A DNA stretch of 64,000 bases from Priestia abyssalis (GCF_002019595.1 NZ_KV917369.1:1760417-1824416); one strand, 5' to 3'; shown: positions 53,007 to 62,662, numbered from the stretch's first letter. Notes: generated by a model not told the origin, from the letters alone. Made by a program: numbers and translations.

Positions 53007-54725
53007 ATGAAGTTAGAAACGCTTTCTGTGCAAAATGGGCAGTTTAACTTGGAAAACTATAAGGAAACATATGAGTCATTTGATTGGTCGCAAGTCGAAA
53101 AACATTTCTCCTGGAACGAAACCGGTTTAGTGAATATGGCATATGAAGCAATTGATCGTCATGCCCATTCAGAGAAAAAGAATAAAGTTGCCCTGTATTT
53201 TTCTGATAAAGAACGGAGTGAACAATATACTTTCCAAGATATGAAGGATTATTCCAATAAGGCTGGCAATGTTCTCAAAGAGGCAGCAGGTGTGGAAAAG
53301 GGCGACCGTGTATTCATCTTTATGCCGCGCTCTCCTGAACTTTATTTCGTCTTGTTGGGTGCCATTAAAATAGGAGCTGTTGTAGGACCATTATTCGAAG
53401 CATTCATGGAAGTCGCTGTTCGCGATCGCCTGGAAGATAGTGAGGCAAAGGTTCTCGTCACGACGCCAGAGCTTTTGGGGCGTGTTCCCGTAGATGAGCT
53501 GCCGCACTTAAAACATGTGGTCATTGTGGGCAGTGGTATAGAAGAAGAAGGACCGTATATCGACTTTTATAAGAGAATGGCTGCTGCAAGTGAAAATCTT
53601 GAAATCGAATGGATGGACCGGGAAGACGGTTTAGTTCTTCACTATACATCTGGTTCGACCGGGAAACCAAAAGGGGTCTTCCATGTTCATAATGCAATGA
53701 TTCAGCATTATCAAACAGCTAAGTGGGTATTGGATTTAAAAGAGGACGATGTATATTGGTGCACAGCTGATCCCGGATGGGTAACAGGAACATCTTACGG
53801 CGTATTTGCCCCGTGGCTGACAGGGGCGACAAATGTCATCCGCGGCGGCCGCTTTAGTCAGAAAGAATGGTATCAAACGATCGAAAAGTATGGAGTAACC
53901 GTCTGGTATAGTGCTCCAACCGCTTTTCGTATGCTGATGGGAGCGGGAGATGGGCTTATAAAGAACTTCGATTTACGTTCATTAAGACATATCTTAAGCG
54001 TAGGGGAACCGTTAAATCCTGAAGTCGTTCGCTGGGGCAAGAAAGTGTTTGATTTGCGCATTCATGATACATGGTGGATGACAGAAACAGGAGCGCAAGT
54101 GATTTGCAATTACCCATCTATGGAAATCAAGCCGGGATCGATGGGGAAACCGATACCGGGTGTTCAGGCAGCGATTGTTGATGATCAGGGAGAAGAGCTG
54201 CCTCCGTACCGCATGGGGAACTTGGCAATTAAAAAGGGCTGGCCATCTATGATGAGAACGATTTGGAACAATCAAGAAAAATATGAATCTTACTTCCTGC
54301 CAAATGACTGGTATGTATCCGGAGATTCTGCTTACATGGATGAAGATGGTTACTTTTGGTTCCAGGGGCGCGTCGATGATGTCATTATGACGGCAGGCGA
54401 ACGCGTCGGTCCGTTTGAAGTGGAAAGTAAACTGGTGGAATTCCCGGCAGTCGCTGAAGCCGGGGTTATCGGCAAACCAGATCCGATCCGGGGAGAGATT
54501 ATTAAGGCGTTCATTTCATTAAGAGACGGATACGAAGCGTCAGATGCATTAAAAGAAGAAATCCGGGTCTTTGTGAAAGAGGGACTCGCCGCACATGCCG
54601 CACCGAGAGAAATCGAATTCCGTGATACTCTTCCGAAAACGAGAAGCGGAAAAATTATGAGGCGCGTTCTAAAAGCATGGGAGCTTAATTTGCCGACTGG
54701 CGATTTGTCTACCATGGAAGACTAA
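53007..54725 (+). CDS. acsA: Acetyl-CoA synthetase
   Basis: Activates acetate: acetate + ATP + CoA to acetyl-CoA + AMP + PPi. 572 residues, the same length as B. subtilis AcsA and closely similar throughout. AMP-binding motif LHYTSGSTGKPKGV, adenylation core DTWWMTETG, hinge GRVDDVIMTAGERVGPFEVE, and the acetylatable Lys in KTRSGKIMRR. The ATG at 53007 (MKLETLS) follows AAGGGGGAT; a longer frame from 52875 only adds the odhB scar, and a short fusion product is possible but not needed. CcpA and acetylation control are known for the B. subtilis enzyme. Confidence 0.95.
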   Translation: MKLETLSVQNGQFNLENYKETYESFDWSQVEKHFSWNETGLVNMAYEAIDRHAHSEKKNKVALYFSDKERSEQYTFQDMKDYSNKAGNVLKEAAGVEKGDRVFIFMPRSPELYFVLLGAIKIGAVVGPLFEAFMEVAVRDRLEDSEAKVLVTTPELLGRVPVDELPHLKHVVIVGSGIEEEGPYIDFYKRMAAASENLEIEWMDREDGLVLHYTSGSTGKPKGVFHVHNAMIQHYQTAKWVLDLKEDDVYWCTADPGWVTGTSYGVFAPWLTGATNVIRGGRFSQKEWYQTIEKYGVTVWYSAPTAFRMLMGAGDGLIKNFDLRSLRHILSVGEPLNPEVVRWGKKVFDLRIHDTWWMTETGAQVICNYPSMEIKPGSMGKPIPGVQAAIVDDQGEELPPYRMGNLAIKKGWPSMMRTIWNNQEKYESYFLPNDWYVSGDSAYMDEDGYFWFQGRVDDVIMTAGERVGPFEVESKLVEFPAVAEAGVIGKPDPIRGEIIKAFISLRDGYEASDALKEEIRVFVKEGLAAHAAPREIEFRDTLPKTRSGKIMRRVLKAWELNLPTGDLSTMED

Positions 54726-54731
54726 AAATCC

Positions 54732-54815
54732 AACATATGCAGCCGGCAATCTCCCTCACGGGTTCTTGCCGGCCGCTTATACGAGAACCTTTGTAAGCTT
54801 ATTCAAGATGCAGGA
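54732..54815. repeat. Interspersed repeat, copy 8 (stem B and tail)
   Basis: GCAGCCGGCAA (54739-54749) faces TTGCCGGCCGC (54766-54776), 10 of 11 paired, with loop core CCCTCACGGG. The tail TACGAGAACCTTTG...TATTCAAGATGCAG matches copy 7 at 31 of 35 positions. Confidence 0.75.
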
Positions 54816-54866
54816 ATAGAAAAATTGAAAATAGTAAAAAACTGCAAATAGAAAAGGGAGAGATGA

Positions 54867-55538
<672 letters not shown>

Positions 55539-55564
55539 TTGCTCAACAGATCAGAATTAACAGC

Positions 55565-55604
55565 AAAAGGACTGAGCCGAAAGATTTTCGGCTCAGTCCT
55601 TTTT
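55565..55604. terminator. Bidirectional terminator
   Basis: An 18-bp stem (55565-55582 with 55586-55603) with A- and T-tracts between the convergent adk and kinase genes. It abuts the kinase stop codon. Confidence 0.9.
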
Positions 55605-57118
55605 TAATTGGATTCGGGCAAAAGAGGGATACGAACTTCCACCTGTGTTCCTTTATGGGGCGTACTTTGAATAGAAATATTGCCACCGCACGTATCGATA
55701 ATGCGCTTACAGACGCTTAATCCTAGTCCTGAGCCGTTTTTCTTCATCGTGAAGAAAGGATTGAATACTTGGTCTAACACTTCTTTTGGCATGCCTTCTC
55801 CATTATCCTTTACCGTAATAAGACAAAAATCATCGTTTTGTTCGAGAGAAATGGTTAGACAGCCACCATTGGGCATAGCTTGTAAAGCGTTTTTGGCTAA
55901 ATTGAGAATGACTTGTTTAATATGATCCTTCACACAAGAAATAGGCAGGTTATCGTTCGAATGATGCACAGACAGCTGTACATTCATATAATTGGCTTCT
56001 GATTGAATAATCGGTTCTATTTCTATGATGATGTCATTCGCATCGCATGTTTTTAATATATGAGAAGAAGGTTTTCCAAGCATAAGTAATTCACCGACAA
56101 TGGCATTAATCCGAGTGATTTCCTCTTGAATGATTCCAAAGTAAAACTGTGCTTTCTTATCCGAATATTCTTCGCTTAATAGTTTCACCAGTCCTTTAAT
56201 GCCGGTTAAAGGGTTTCTGATTTCATGAGCGGTGCTGGCGGCCAGGTTGCCCACCAACTCAAGCTTTTGAATTTCATTTTGTGCCGCTTCTTTTTTTACT
56301 TTATGTTTTAAACGTACATACTGGGTTAGTAAAAGTAGTATATTGGCAACTGTGAAAATAACGAATATGTATTGAAAAAAGGTATGTCGATATAAATGAG
56401 CATCTTCAAGAGCGATTTTAGCTGTAGCTGTCCAAGGGAGTTTTGCTATATCTATACTGGATTGTATCGAGCGTTTTTCAGGAGCGATCCAACCTGTCAT
56501 GATCAAAGCTTTTCCTGTATCGTCTTTGACGACAATCATTTCATCTTTTATGACGCTTCTAATAGAATCTCCGATTTCATCCAATCGTAAGCTGGACAGC
56601 AGGACACCCTTAATTTGTCCATCGTCGATAATGGGTGTGGCTATTGTAATGATAAGACGTCCTGTGACCCGGCCAATATGCGCTTCTGAAATACTCGTTT
56701 GTCCGGTTTTAAGGGCCTGTTGAAAATAAGGACGGTCACTTACGTTCACAGAAGAAGAGAGTTCGTTAGAACTGATCAGCAAATCTCCTTCTGGATTGGC
56801 CCAATAAAAGCCGGAAAAGCGCGGATCTTTCTCTTGTGTTTCTATTAGTATTTTTTCAACACCATCCAAATTATTGCGCTGAATATTGATAACGGTAGCC
56901 AGCATGTCTAATCGGCCAACCGTTTCACCGATGAAATTTTCAATCGTTTTAGCATGAAAATCGGCGTACCATCGTGCTTGGCTTCTATAATCAGCTTCGA
57001 CTTCTTGCGTTTTCTGATGGGCCAAAATGAAACTAATGATTATGGATGGTACCAACGTAATCATCAAATAGATAAGTAATCTTTTAGATTGTGACTGGAT
57101 CATCTGTTTATATTTCAA
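55604..57118 (-). CDS. kinD: Sporulation sensor histidine kinase, KinD-like
   Basis: 504 residues, collinear with B. subtilis KinD (about 506). N-terminal TM helix (LLIYLMITLVPSIIISFIL), an extracellular Cache sensor (GFYWANPEGDLLISS, SDRPYFQQALKTGQ), a second TM (YIFVIFTVANILLLL), HisKA with AHEIRNPLTGIKG, and HATPase with NLAKNALQAMP, DNGEGM and GSGLGLSVCKRI. TTG start 8 nt after GGGAGAAGG. KinD feeds the Spo0F-Spo0B-Spo0A relay and governs sporulation and matrix timing in B. subtilis; the Cache ligand here is unknown. Confidence 0.85.
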   Translation of the reverse strand: MKYKQMIQSQSKRLLIYLMITLVPSIIISFILAHQKTQEVEADYRSQARWYADFHAKTIENFIGETVGRLDMLATVINIQRNNLDGVEKILIETQEKDPRFSGFYWANPEGDLLISSNELSSSVNVSDRPYFQQALKTGQTSISEAHIGRVTGRLIITIATPIIDDGQIKGVLLSSLRLDEIGDSIRSVIKDEMIVVKDDTGKALIMTGWIAPEKRSIQSSIDIAKLPWTATAKIALEDAHLYRHTFFQYIFVIFTVANILLLLTQYVRLKHKVKKEAAQNEIQKLELVGNLAASTAHEIRNPLTGIKGLVKLLSEEYSDKKAQFYFGIIQEEITRINAIVGELLMLGKPSSHILKTCDANDIIIEIEPIIQSEANYMNVQLSVHHSNDNLPISCVKDHIKQVILNLAKNALQAMPNGGCLTISLEQNDDFCLITVKDNGEGMPKEVLDQVFNPFFTMKKNGSGLGLSVCKRIIDTCGGNISIQSTPHKGTQVEVRIPLLPESN

Positions 57119-57246
57119 AAGAACCTTCTCCCTTAAAGCATCGTATGAAATTATTTTATCACTATTTCATATGAACGAAAATCGTAATTTTCTAAATAGT
57201 CAGGAATATAAAAGGGAAGTATTTGCGAATATGCACTTCAAATAAT

Positions 57247-57279
57247 ATAAAAAAATCCGGTCCGAAATAGGACCGGATT
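57247..57279 (-). terminator. Terminator for the minus-strand micro-gene
   Basis: AATCCGGTCC (57254-57263) pairs with GGACCGGATT (57270-57279). The T-run is on the minus strand, where the hairpin ends the small gene just upstream. Confidence 0.8.
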
Positions 57280-57286
57280 GTTCGTA

Positions 57287-57412
57287 TCATTCATAGAAAG
57301 GGCCGCGTTTGCCGTTGATGTAGTATAATGAAGTTTTAAACCACCACTCCTCAAAGTGGGTGTTTGCAGAAACGTTTCTGCCGTCCTCTATCCATAATGG
57401 GAGGCATGGCAT
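57287..57412 (-). CDS. Probable 41-residue protein
   Basis: The minus-strand frame from ATG 57412 to TGA encodes a soluble, Trp-rich peptide (MPCLPLWIEDGRN... FEEWWFKTSLYY... KRGPFYE). It is followed within 10 bp by a proper terminator for this strand, which supports transcription. The best ribosome site, AGGGAG, lies 7 nt before an in-frame ATT four codons upstream, so initiation may be at ATT 57424 or weakly at the ATG. Family not recognised. Confidence 0.5.
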   Translation of the reverse strand: MPCLPLWIEDGRNVSANTHFEEWWFKTSLYYINGKRGPFYE

Positions 57413-57419
57413 TCCGGTT

Positions 57420-57816
57420 TCAATATAAAACTCCCTATAACAGCTTAAAGGTTAAAACTTATTATGATCACGTACAACGCAGCTTGTATACATATACTAC
57501 AGGATACCGGTCATATTTGCAAGAGGCAAAAAAGACTTTAGGGTGCCGTGCAGGCTATCCTTTTCTCCTCCTGCCAAAATAACACCTATTAGCCTATTCA
57601 TCACCTAGATTATTTAAAAATCTCTCTATAAATATAAAGCAACTTCGTCCAAATGTATGTGAGCATCCTCACATTTCATTTTTCAAAACGTTTAGGAGCA
57701 TTCCCGCAAAGAAATAGGAGAATTCCCCGATAACCAAAAAAGCCTTACCAGCCTTACCGGCTTACAATAGAGTCATACGTTGAATGAACGGAAAAATAAG
57801 ATGATGGAGGCTGAAT
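57420..57816. other. Intergenic region
   Basis: No gene I can support. On the minus strand GGCAGGAGGAGAAAAGG (about 57575) looks like a strong ribosome site without a standard start codon after it. The plus-strand frame at 57364-57582 overlaps the minus-strand micro-gene and is judged a shadow. Confidence 0.4.
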
Positions 57817-58020
57817 ATGGGCGCAGCTTGTGCAGTAAGCAACACTGTTTTATCAAATACTGTTTTATTCTCTGCAGAAAATTTGAACAGACTAAAAGGA
57901 ATCATGTATGAAAAGAAAGTGAAAAGCGGCATGTAGCTTTTTGAAGAAGGGGACTTGGCTGATAATTTGAATGAACACATTCAGAACAGGGGACTGAACC
58001 TTTTCTTTACGTTGCCATAA
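57817..58020 (+). pseudogene. Decayed Crp/Fnr-family regulator
   Basis: Begins with ATG after GGAGG and encodes 39 residues, including LFSAENLNRLKGIMYEKKVK-SGM, before TAG. The frame continues LFEEGDLADNL, which is the classic start of a cyclic-nucleotide-type domain with Y-L-F, so the TAG replaces a Tyr codon. After ADNL the rest of the sensor and HTH domains is missing, and the frame ends at 58018-58020. It is the nonsense-mutated, deleted relic of a ~230-residue regulator. Confidence 0.75.
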
Positions 58021-58145
58021 GGAGAAACATACTCTATACTAAAAACGGTAATAACTGTTAACCATTTTGAGAGACAGCAAGCATTTTTAGGGTCCGATTA
58101 AGAGTAACGGATTTTTAGTGATAGAGGCAGAGAGGTATAAGAAAC

Positions 58146-59369
58146 ATGAAAGAATTTAGCGTTAAGGATGAAAAAAATCTAAAACTTTATAAAGCTTTTA
58201 TATCAGGTATCGGGCTGTTGATGTTAGCTGGTTTATCCATCACCTTTTCTGAAGCAGAAACAAATAAGCTTCCGTTCATTATTCATGCTTTTTTTGCGGC
58301 AATCGTTTTCGGTATCTTGATCGTATTTCCTAAAAGGGAATCTGAATTATTAAAAGGAGTGCTTATTTCTTCTGTCACTGTTTATTTTTATGCACTCTTT
58401 TTTTTATTCCCCCAAACGTCTTCTATGATTACGTTAATTTCGATTCTTCCTGCGGCTGCCATTATCATATTTAATAAAAAAATATTTTGGATTCTCGCTG
58501 CGTTTAATCTCGTTGGAGGAACAAGTTTAATATTGTGGGTGACCCAATATGGCTCTTTCGAAAAAAAGTACGCATATCTGTCTGAAGATGTAATCGGAAA
58601 CTTGATTAACTTCTGGACCAGTCAAATCCTTCTTGCTTTTATCTTTTTTATCACTTTAAGAAGAATGGAAAAATTAAGACAATACCATCAGGAAATCCAA
58701 CGAACGGAGCGCCTGCATTCGGTTGGTCAATTAGCTGCATCCATCGCACATGAAATTCGGAATCCCCTTACGGTCGTAAGAGGGTTTTTACAATTGTTTC
58801 AAGAGAAGTCCTCTTTTACGAAGAATGAAAAAGAATACTTCCGCCAAATGATTTTAGAAGTGGATCATACACAAGCCATTATCAGCGATTTTTTATCTTT
58901 AGCTAAGCCGGATATTTATCATATTGAAATGCTTGATTTGAAACAGCAAATAGAGCAAGTCATTGATTTGCTGTCATCATATGCCCTGCTGAATAATATT
59001 GAATTTCAAACCACTTTGGAAGAATCCCTTCATGTTCGGGCCAATACGATTGAATTAAAGCAAGTATTAATTAATTTGATGAAAAATGCAATTGAAGCAA
59101 TGGACGCAATGGAAGGGGAAGGAACGATTACGGTTCATTCAAGGCAGAATGATCGATTTGTCATTATCGACATCGCGGATACAGGCATAGGGATGACACC
59201 GGAGGAGATGAAACGATTGGGAACCCCTTTCTATTCGTTGAAGGACCGGGGAACGGGAATTGGGTTAATGGTTTGCTACAACATTATCGAAAAATACAAA
59301 GGGAAAATTGAAGTGAGGAGCACAAAAGGGAAAGGAACACAATTCTCCGTTTTTATTCTAAAAGCATAG
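58146..59369 (+). CDS. Membrane sensor histidine kinase, KinB/KinC-like
   Basis: 407 residues. The first ~180 are six hydrophobic helices without a large external domain, then HisKA with IAHEIRNPLTVVRGFLQLF, and HATPase with LMKNAIEAMDA, DTGIGM and GTGIGLMVCYNI. It has no neighbouring response regulator. The H-box and layout resemble KinB- and KinC-type phosphorelay kinases. Start after GAGAGGTATAAGAAAC. It lies back to back with the kinD-like gene, with the Crp/Fnr relic between them. Confidence 0.85.
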   Translation: MKEFSVKDEKNLKLYKAFISGIGLLMLAGLSITFSEAETNKLPFIIHAFFAAIVFGILIVFPKRESELLKGVLISSVTVYFYALFFLFPQTSSMITLISILPAAAIIIFNKKIFWILAAFNLVGGTSLILWVTQYGSFEKKYAYLSEDVIGNLINFWTSQILLAFIFFITLRRMEKLRQYHQEIQRTERLHSVGQLAASIAHEIRNPLTVVRGFLQLFQEKSSFTKNEKEYFRQMILEVDHTQAIISDFLSLAKPDIYHIEMLDLKQQIEQVIDLLSSYALLNNIEFQTTLEESLHVRANTIELKQVLINLMKNAIEAMDAMEGEGTITVHSRQNDRFVIIDIADTGIGMTPEEMKRLGTPFYSLKDRGTGIGLMVCYNIIEKYKGKIEVRSTKGKGTQFSVFILKA

Positions 59370-59438
59370 GCTTAGAAAAACTAACGATCGGTATGACAAA
59401 GATAAGGGCTTATAATAAGAAGCAGGTGATAATAGAAC

Positions 59439-59729
59439 ATGGATGCAAATTTAGAAAAATGGATGCAACGCTATCAGAACGAAGAAGATGGGGAAGCCCT
59501 TCAGCACTTGATGGAGACATGCTGGCCGGTGGTGGAACCATTAATTCTCGACCTAGCCAAGAACAAAGATACAGAAACCGAAACTCTCCTGCGCCAAAAA
59601 GGAATGGAACGTTTTCCATTTATCATCAGTAAATACCAGCTCGACGTGCAGCTCCCAATCGAAACGTTTTTACGAAATACATACCGATTTTATTTTCGGC
59701 AGGTGCTTAAAGGTGAAGGGAAAATTTGA
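59439..59729 (+). CDS. Sigma-region-2-like small protein (96 aa)
   Basis: Residues about 46-90 (TLLRQKGMERFPFIISKYQLD, then PIETFLRNTYRFYFRQVLK) have the spacing of sigma-70 region 2, where L-x-Q-x-G, a Phe/Tyr after the core helix and a C-terminal F/Y-x-R-x-x-x-x-Q are expected. No region 4 follows, so it resembles RsoA, which needs a separate region-4 partner (SigO) in B. subtilis. The match is by eye and tentative. ATG 10 nt after CAGGTGAT. A strong terminator follows. Confidence 0.5.
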   Translation: MDANLEKWMQRYQNEEDGEALQHLMETCWPVVEPLILDLAKNKDTETETLLRQKGMERFPFIISKYQLDVQLPIETFLRNTYRFYFRQVLKGEGKI

Positions 59730-59782
59730 ATTGTTATGAACAAGTTCACAGGCAAAATAATAGCTTAGAGACTGCTCTAATT

Positions 59783-59820
59783 AATAAAAAAGCTTGGAGT
59801 GGAATCCAAGCTTTTTTATT
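59783..59820 (+). terminator. Intrinsic terminator
   Basis: A 15-bp perfect stem (59783-59797 with 59806-59820) around AGTGGAAT, rich in A and T. Confidence 0.85.
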
Positions 59821-59946
59821 GTAACTAAGAACTATTATGACAGCCGGAAAGCCACTATAATCTAAATGGATAAAATTACCAAAAAATTCTAAAACAGGGT
59901 AACAGATGGAGTGATTCTACCGTCTAATTAGTAAAGGGGTGAGTTT

Positions 59947-60672
59947 GTGGAAAGATTAATCTTTGTGTTTATGACGGCTATGTTGTTGACAGGATGCGGC
60001 TTTATGCAAAAAGAGCTGGATACATTTGAAAGGCATATAGAAATTGATTGGGTCGATTTTATTAAACTGGATGGAAAAGAGTATGACGGAATATACACGG
60101 GAGTGATTGCCAATCCGACAGATATTGGAGAGGCGGTTGGGGAAGTTCAATTTAAGGTGGCAGACCAGGTCACAAATCCCCATTACAAAATAAAAGATGG
60201 TGACGCTGCTTTTTGGGAAAAAGGAACAAAAATTTACGCTGTTAAGAACGAAGAATCTTTAAGAGCTGTTAAAGATGAAAATGAAATTAACGGTTATCGA
60301 TTGTACCATGTCAGAGAGGATGGAAAAGGGCAAAGCTGGCACTTCAAGGATATGCCTCAAGAAAAAGTAAAGAAGATTGAACTCTATGAACGCGATGCGG
60401 CGGGAACATATGACCTTTTGCAGCAGTTAACGGAAAGAAAGGAAATGGACGAATTCCTTTCCTTGCTCAACAGGGGAGAACAGCAATCCAACTTTATTCC
60501 GAATACATCTGAAGGTGACCCTGTCATATTCCAAATGGTATTTTACACAGATTCCCCAATTGCGTATAATTTCTCTTTGCACTTTGATGGAAAAGTATTT
60601 TTTTGGCATCCATGGGATACAACTGTTTTACCGGGTGAAATAAAAACGTATTTAAATTATCATGTAAATTAA
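59947..60672 (+). CDS. Lipoprotein of unknown function
   Basis: 241 residues. The signal MERLIFVFMTAMLLTGCG ends in a lipobox (LLTG-C), so the mature protein should be lipid-anchored on the outer face of the membrane. The body is beta-rich with charged loops (YDGIYTGVIANPTDIGE, YAVKNEESLRAV, DPVIFQMVFYTDSP). GTG start after AAAGGGGTGAG. No known domain. Monocistronic. Confidence 0.75.
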   Translation: MERLIFVFMTAMLLTGCGFMQKELDTFERHIEIDWVDFIKLDGKEYDGIYTGVIANPTDIGEAVGEVQFKVADQVTNPHYKIKDGDAAFWEKGTKIYAVKNEESLRAVKDENEINGYRLYHVREDGKGQSWHFKDMPQEKVKKIELYERDAAGTYDLLQQLTERKEMDEFLSLLNRGEQQSNFIPNTSEGDPVIFQMVFYTDSPIAYNFSLHFDGKVFFWHPWDTTVLPGEIKTYLNYHVN

Positions 60673-60758
60673 AGTACAGAAATGATAGGGAGTTTTGAAA
60701 ATTTCGTATGGTTTTCCTTAAAATAATCGTTACAATAAGAGGGGAGGAGGTGAAGAAT

Positions 60759-60941
60759 ATGAATATTTCCGAAATGTTAGGAGCAAGTTACTCCAACCTG
60801 CAGGCTGCACAGGTTGATAAAAGCCCTGAGGAGCTCGTGGTAACAGATAATGATACAACGTACTACATAGTGTCACGTGAGGCATACGACAACACACTTC
60901 AATCGCTAAATTACAAAATCGTCGTCAACGAAGGAGAGTAA
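60759..60941 (+). CDS. Small conserved-looking protein (60 aa)
   Basis: 60 residues from ATG 60759, 9 nt after GGGGAGGAGG. The product is acidic, MNISEMLGASYSNLQ... with DNDTTYYIVSREAYDN in the middle, and has no signal or TM segment. A frame starting 51 bases earlier has no site. A clean terminator follows. The strong site and terminator argue that it is real; the family is unknown. Confidence 0.6.
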   Translation: MNISEMLGASYSNLQAAQVDKSPEELVVTDNDTTYYIVSREAYDNTLQSLNYKIVVNEGE

Positions 60942-60950
60942 TACTTCCTC

Positions 60951-60980
60951 CACCCGTGTTTAAGGACACGGGTGTTTTTA
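60951..60980 (+). terminator. Intrinsic terminator
   Basis: CACCCGTGT (60951-60959) pairs with ACACGGGTG (60966-60974), followed by TTTTT. Confidence 0.88.
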
Positions 60981-61205
60981 TGTACATGGAATCATTGAAG
61001 TGCAATGTTAATGATGAGGAAGAATTGAAACGCAAGACGAATTCCTTGATTTTTCCAACGGGACTCCTTACAATTACAGATAATTATTTGGATTCAATCA
61101 ACAAGTCAAATCCTTTAATACAACCCTGCCATGAGTGGAGGGTTACTGCCCGTTGTGAGAGCAGAATCATAAAAATGAAGGATGATAGTAAAGAGAGGGG
61201 ATTGC

Positions 61206-62576
61206 ATGTCAAGTTTGTCTTCTTCGATGACAATGAATAAAGATCAAGAAGCATTTCAGGAGAATAAAGTCATTCTCTTATGGAGTTTCACCGTGTGGCT
61301 TGTTGTAATGAACACGACTATGTTTAATGTTGCGCTGCCGAGTGTGTTACACGACTTTACGCTGTCATCATCTACGGCATCGTGGATTGTATCGGGGTAT
61401 TCCATTGTATTTGCCATTTCAACGTTAACATACAGCCGTTTATCCGATTTCATTCCGATCAAAAGGCTGTTGATATTTGGGCTGACGGTATTAGGTATTT
61501 CTTCTATTGCAGGCCTTTTTGCGAATCAATTTTATTTGTTATTACTAGTACGATTACTGCAAGCGGCCGGTGCAGGAGCTGTTCCCGGACTCGCCATGGT
61601 ACTTGCGGGAAGGTATATTCCGGTATCAAGAAGGGGAAAAGCCATGTCGCTTATCGCGTCGGCAGCGTCATTAGGATTCGGCTTGGGACCGGTTATCGGA
61701 GGTGCCATTATTCAGTTGTTTGGATGGCACTATTTGTTTGTGATTACTAGTTTAGTGTTTTTATTATTTCCGTTATTTAAAAAGCTCCTTCCGACAGAGG
61801 GGGGACAAAAAGTCAAATTTGATACCTTGGGAGGAGTACTGACAGGGTTAAGCGTGACAGGCCTTTTATTATTTTTATCGACATTTTCGTATCCTGTTTT
61901 ATTCGGAAGTCTCTTGGCAATGGCCATTTTGTGGCGACATATTCACCATGTGAAAATGCCTTTTATTCAGCCTGACCTTCTGAAAAATCGGCAATATACG
62001 AAGCTGTTGTTTGTTGGATTTACTGCTTTTATCATTCATTTCTCAACGCTGTTTTTAATGCCGATCATGCTTTCAGTCATGTTTAATAAAGAACCGGCCG
62101 CAATCGGAATGATTATTTTTCCGGGTGCCATGCTGTCAGCCGCAGCCGCCCAATTTATCGGCCGCTTAATTGACCGGCTGGGCAATGTTCCGTTAATCTT
62201 TTTTGGCCATTTCTTTCTGTTTATCGCAACGATGTCTTTTTCCTTTTTATCAAGCTTGTCACCGTACGTCATTCTCGTAACCTATATGTTTATGAGTACA
62301 GGTTTTTCTGCTTTGACTTCAAGCATCGCAAATGAAGCATCTAGAATTTTGCCGAAGCAGGAGATTGGAACAGGAATGGGCATGGCTCAGTTAATTCAAT
62401 TTTTTGGCGGTGCGTTCGGTGTGGCACTTGCCGGGCTATTGCTTGTATGGCAAAAAGAGTTCCTCCCTGAAGTAATTTATCGTAATACTTTTGGGCTGTT
62501 AACCATTTTAATTGTTGGTTCATTATCGGTATTTATTCTTTATTTTAAAAGTATAAACAGAGCTTCATCTAATTAA
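61206..62576 (+). CDS. MFS drug exporter, TetA(L)/DHA2-like
   Basis: 456 residues with about 14 hydrophobic helices. The segments NVALPSVLHDFTLSS, WIVSGYSIVFAISTLTYSRLSD, RLLQAAGAGAVPGLAMVLAGRYIP and GLGPVIGGAI are those of 14-TM proton antiporters such as TetA(L)/TetA(K) and YwtG-like pumps. The substrate is not determined; tetracycline cannot be assumed. ATG 61206 follows GAGGGGATTGC; an in-frame ATG 24 bases upstream lacks a site. No regulator is adjacent. Confidence 0.87.
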   Translation: MSSLSSSMTMNKDQEAFQENKVILLWSFTVWLVVMNTTMFNVALPSVLHDFTLSSSTASWIVSGYSIVFAISTLTYSRLSDFIPIKRLLIFGLTVLGISSIAGLFANQFYLLLLVRLLQAAGAGAVPGLAMVLAGRYIPVSRRGKAMSLIASAASLGFGLGPVIGGAIIQLFGWHYLFVITSLVFLLFPLFKKLLPTEGGQKVKFDTLGGVLTGLSVTGLLLFLSTFSYPVLFGSLLAMAILWRHIHHVKMPFIQPDLLKNRQYTKLLFVGFTAFIIHFSTLFLMPIMLSVMFNKEPAAIGMIIFPGAMLSAAAAQFIGRLIDRLGNVPLIFFGHFFLFIATMSFSFLSSLSPYVILVTYMFMSTGFSALTSSIANEASRILPKQEIGTGMGMAQLIQFFGGAFGVALAGLLLVWQKEFLPEVIYRNTFGLLTILIVGSLSVFILYFKSINRASSN

Positions 62577-62662
62577 GAATAGATGAATGATGCCAAGGAG
62601 AAAATGATTCAAAGCAGGGCCAAATCAAAGAAAGAAATTCATGTTAACTTAATCGTTAATGG

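Noticed and set aside
57364-57582. Plus-strand frame of 72 codons
   Set aside because: No ribosome site, overlaps the minus-strand micro-gene and its upstream region, and the composition is not coding-like.
59393-59632. Frame of 79 codons overlapping the sigma-like gene
   Set aside because: No ribosome site; the other frame at 59439 has a site and a better composition.
60980-61240. Frame of about 86 codons before the MFS gene
   Set aside because: Begins inside a terminator T-run without a ribosome site and overlaps the exporter start in another frame.
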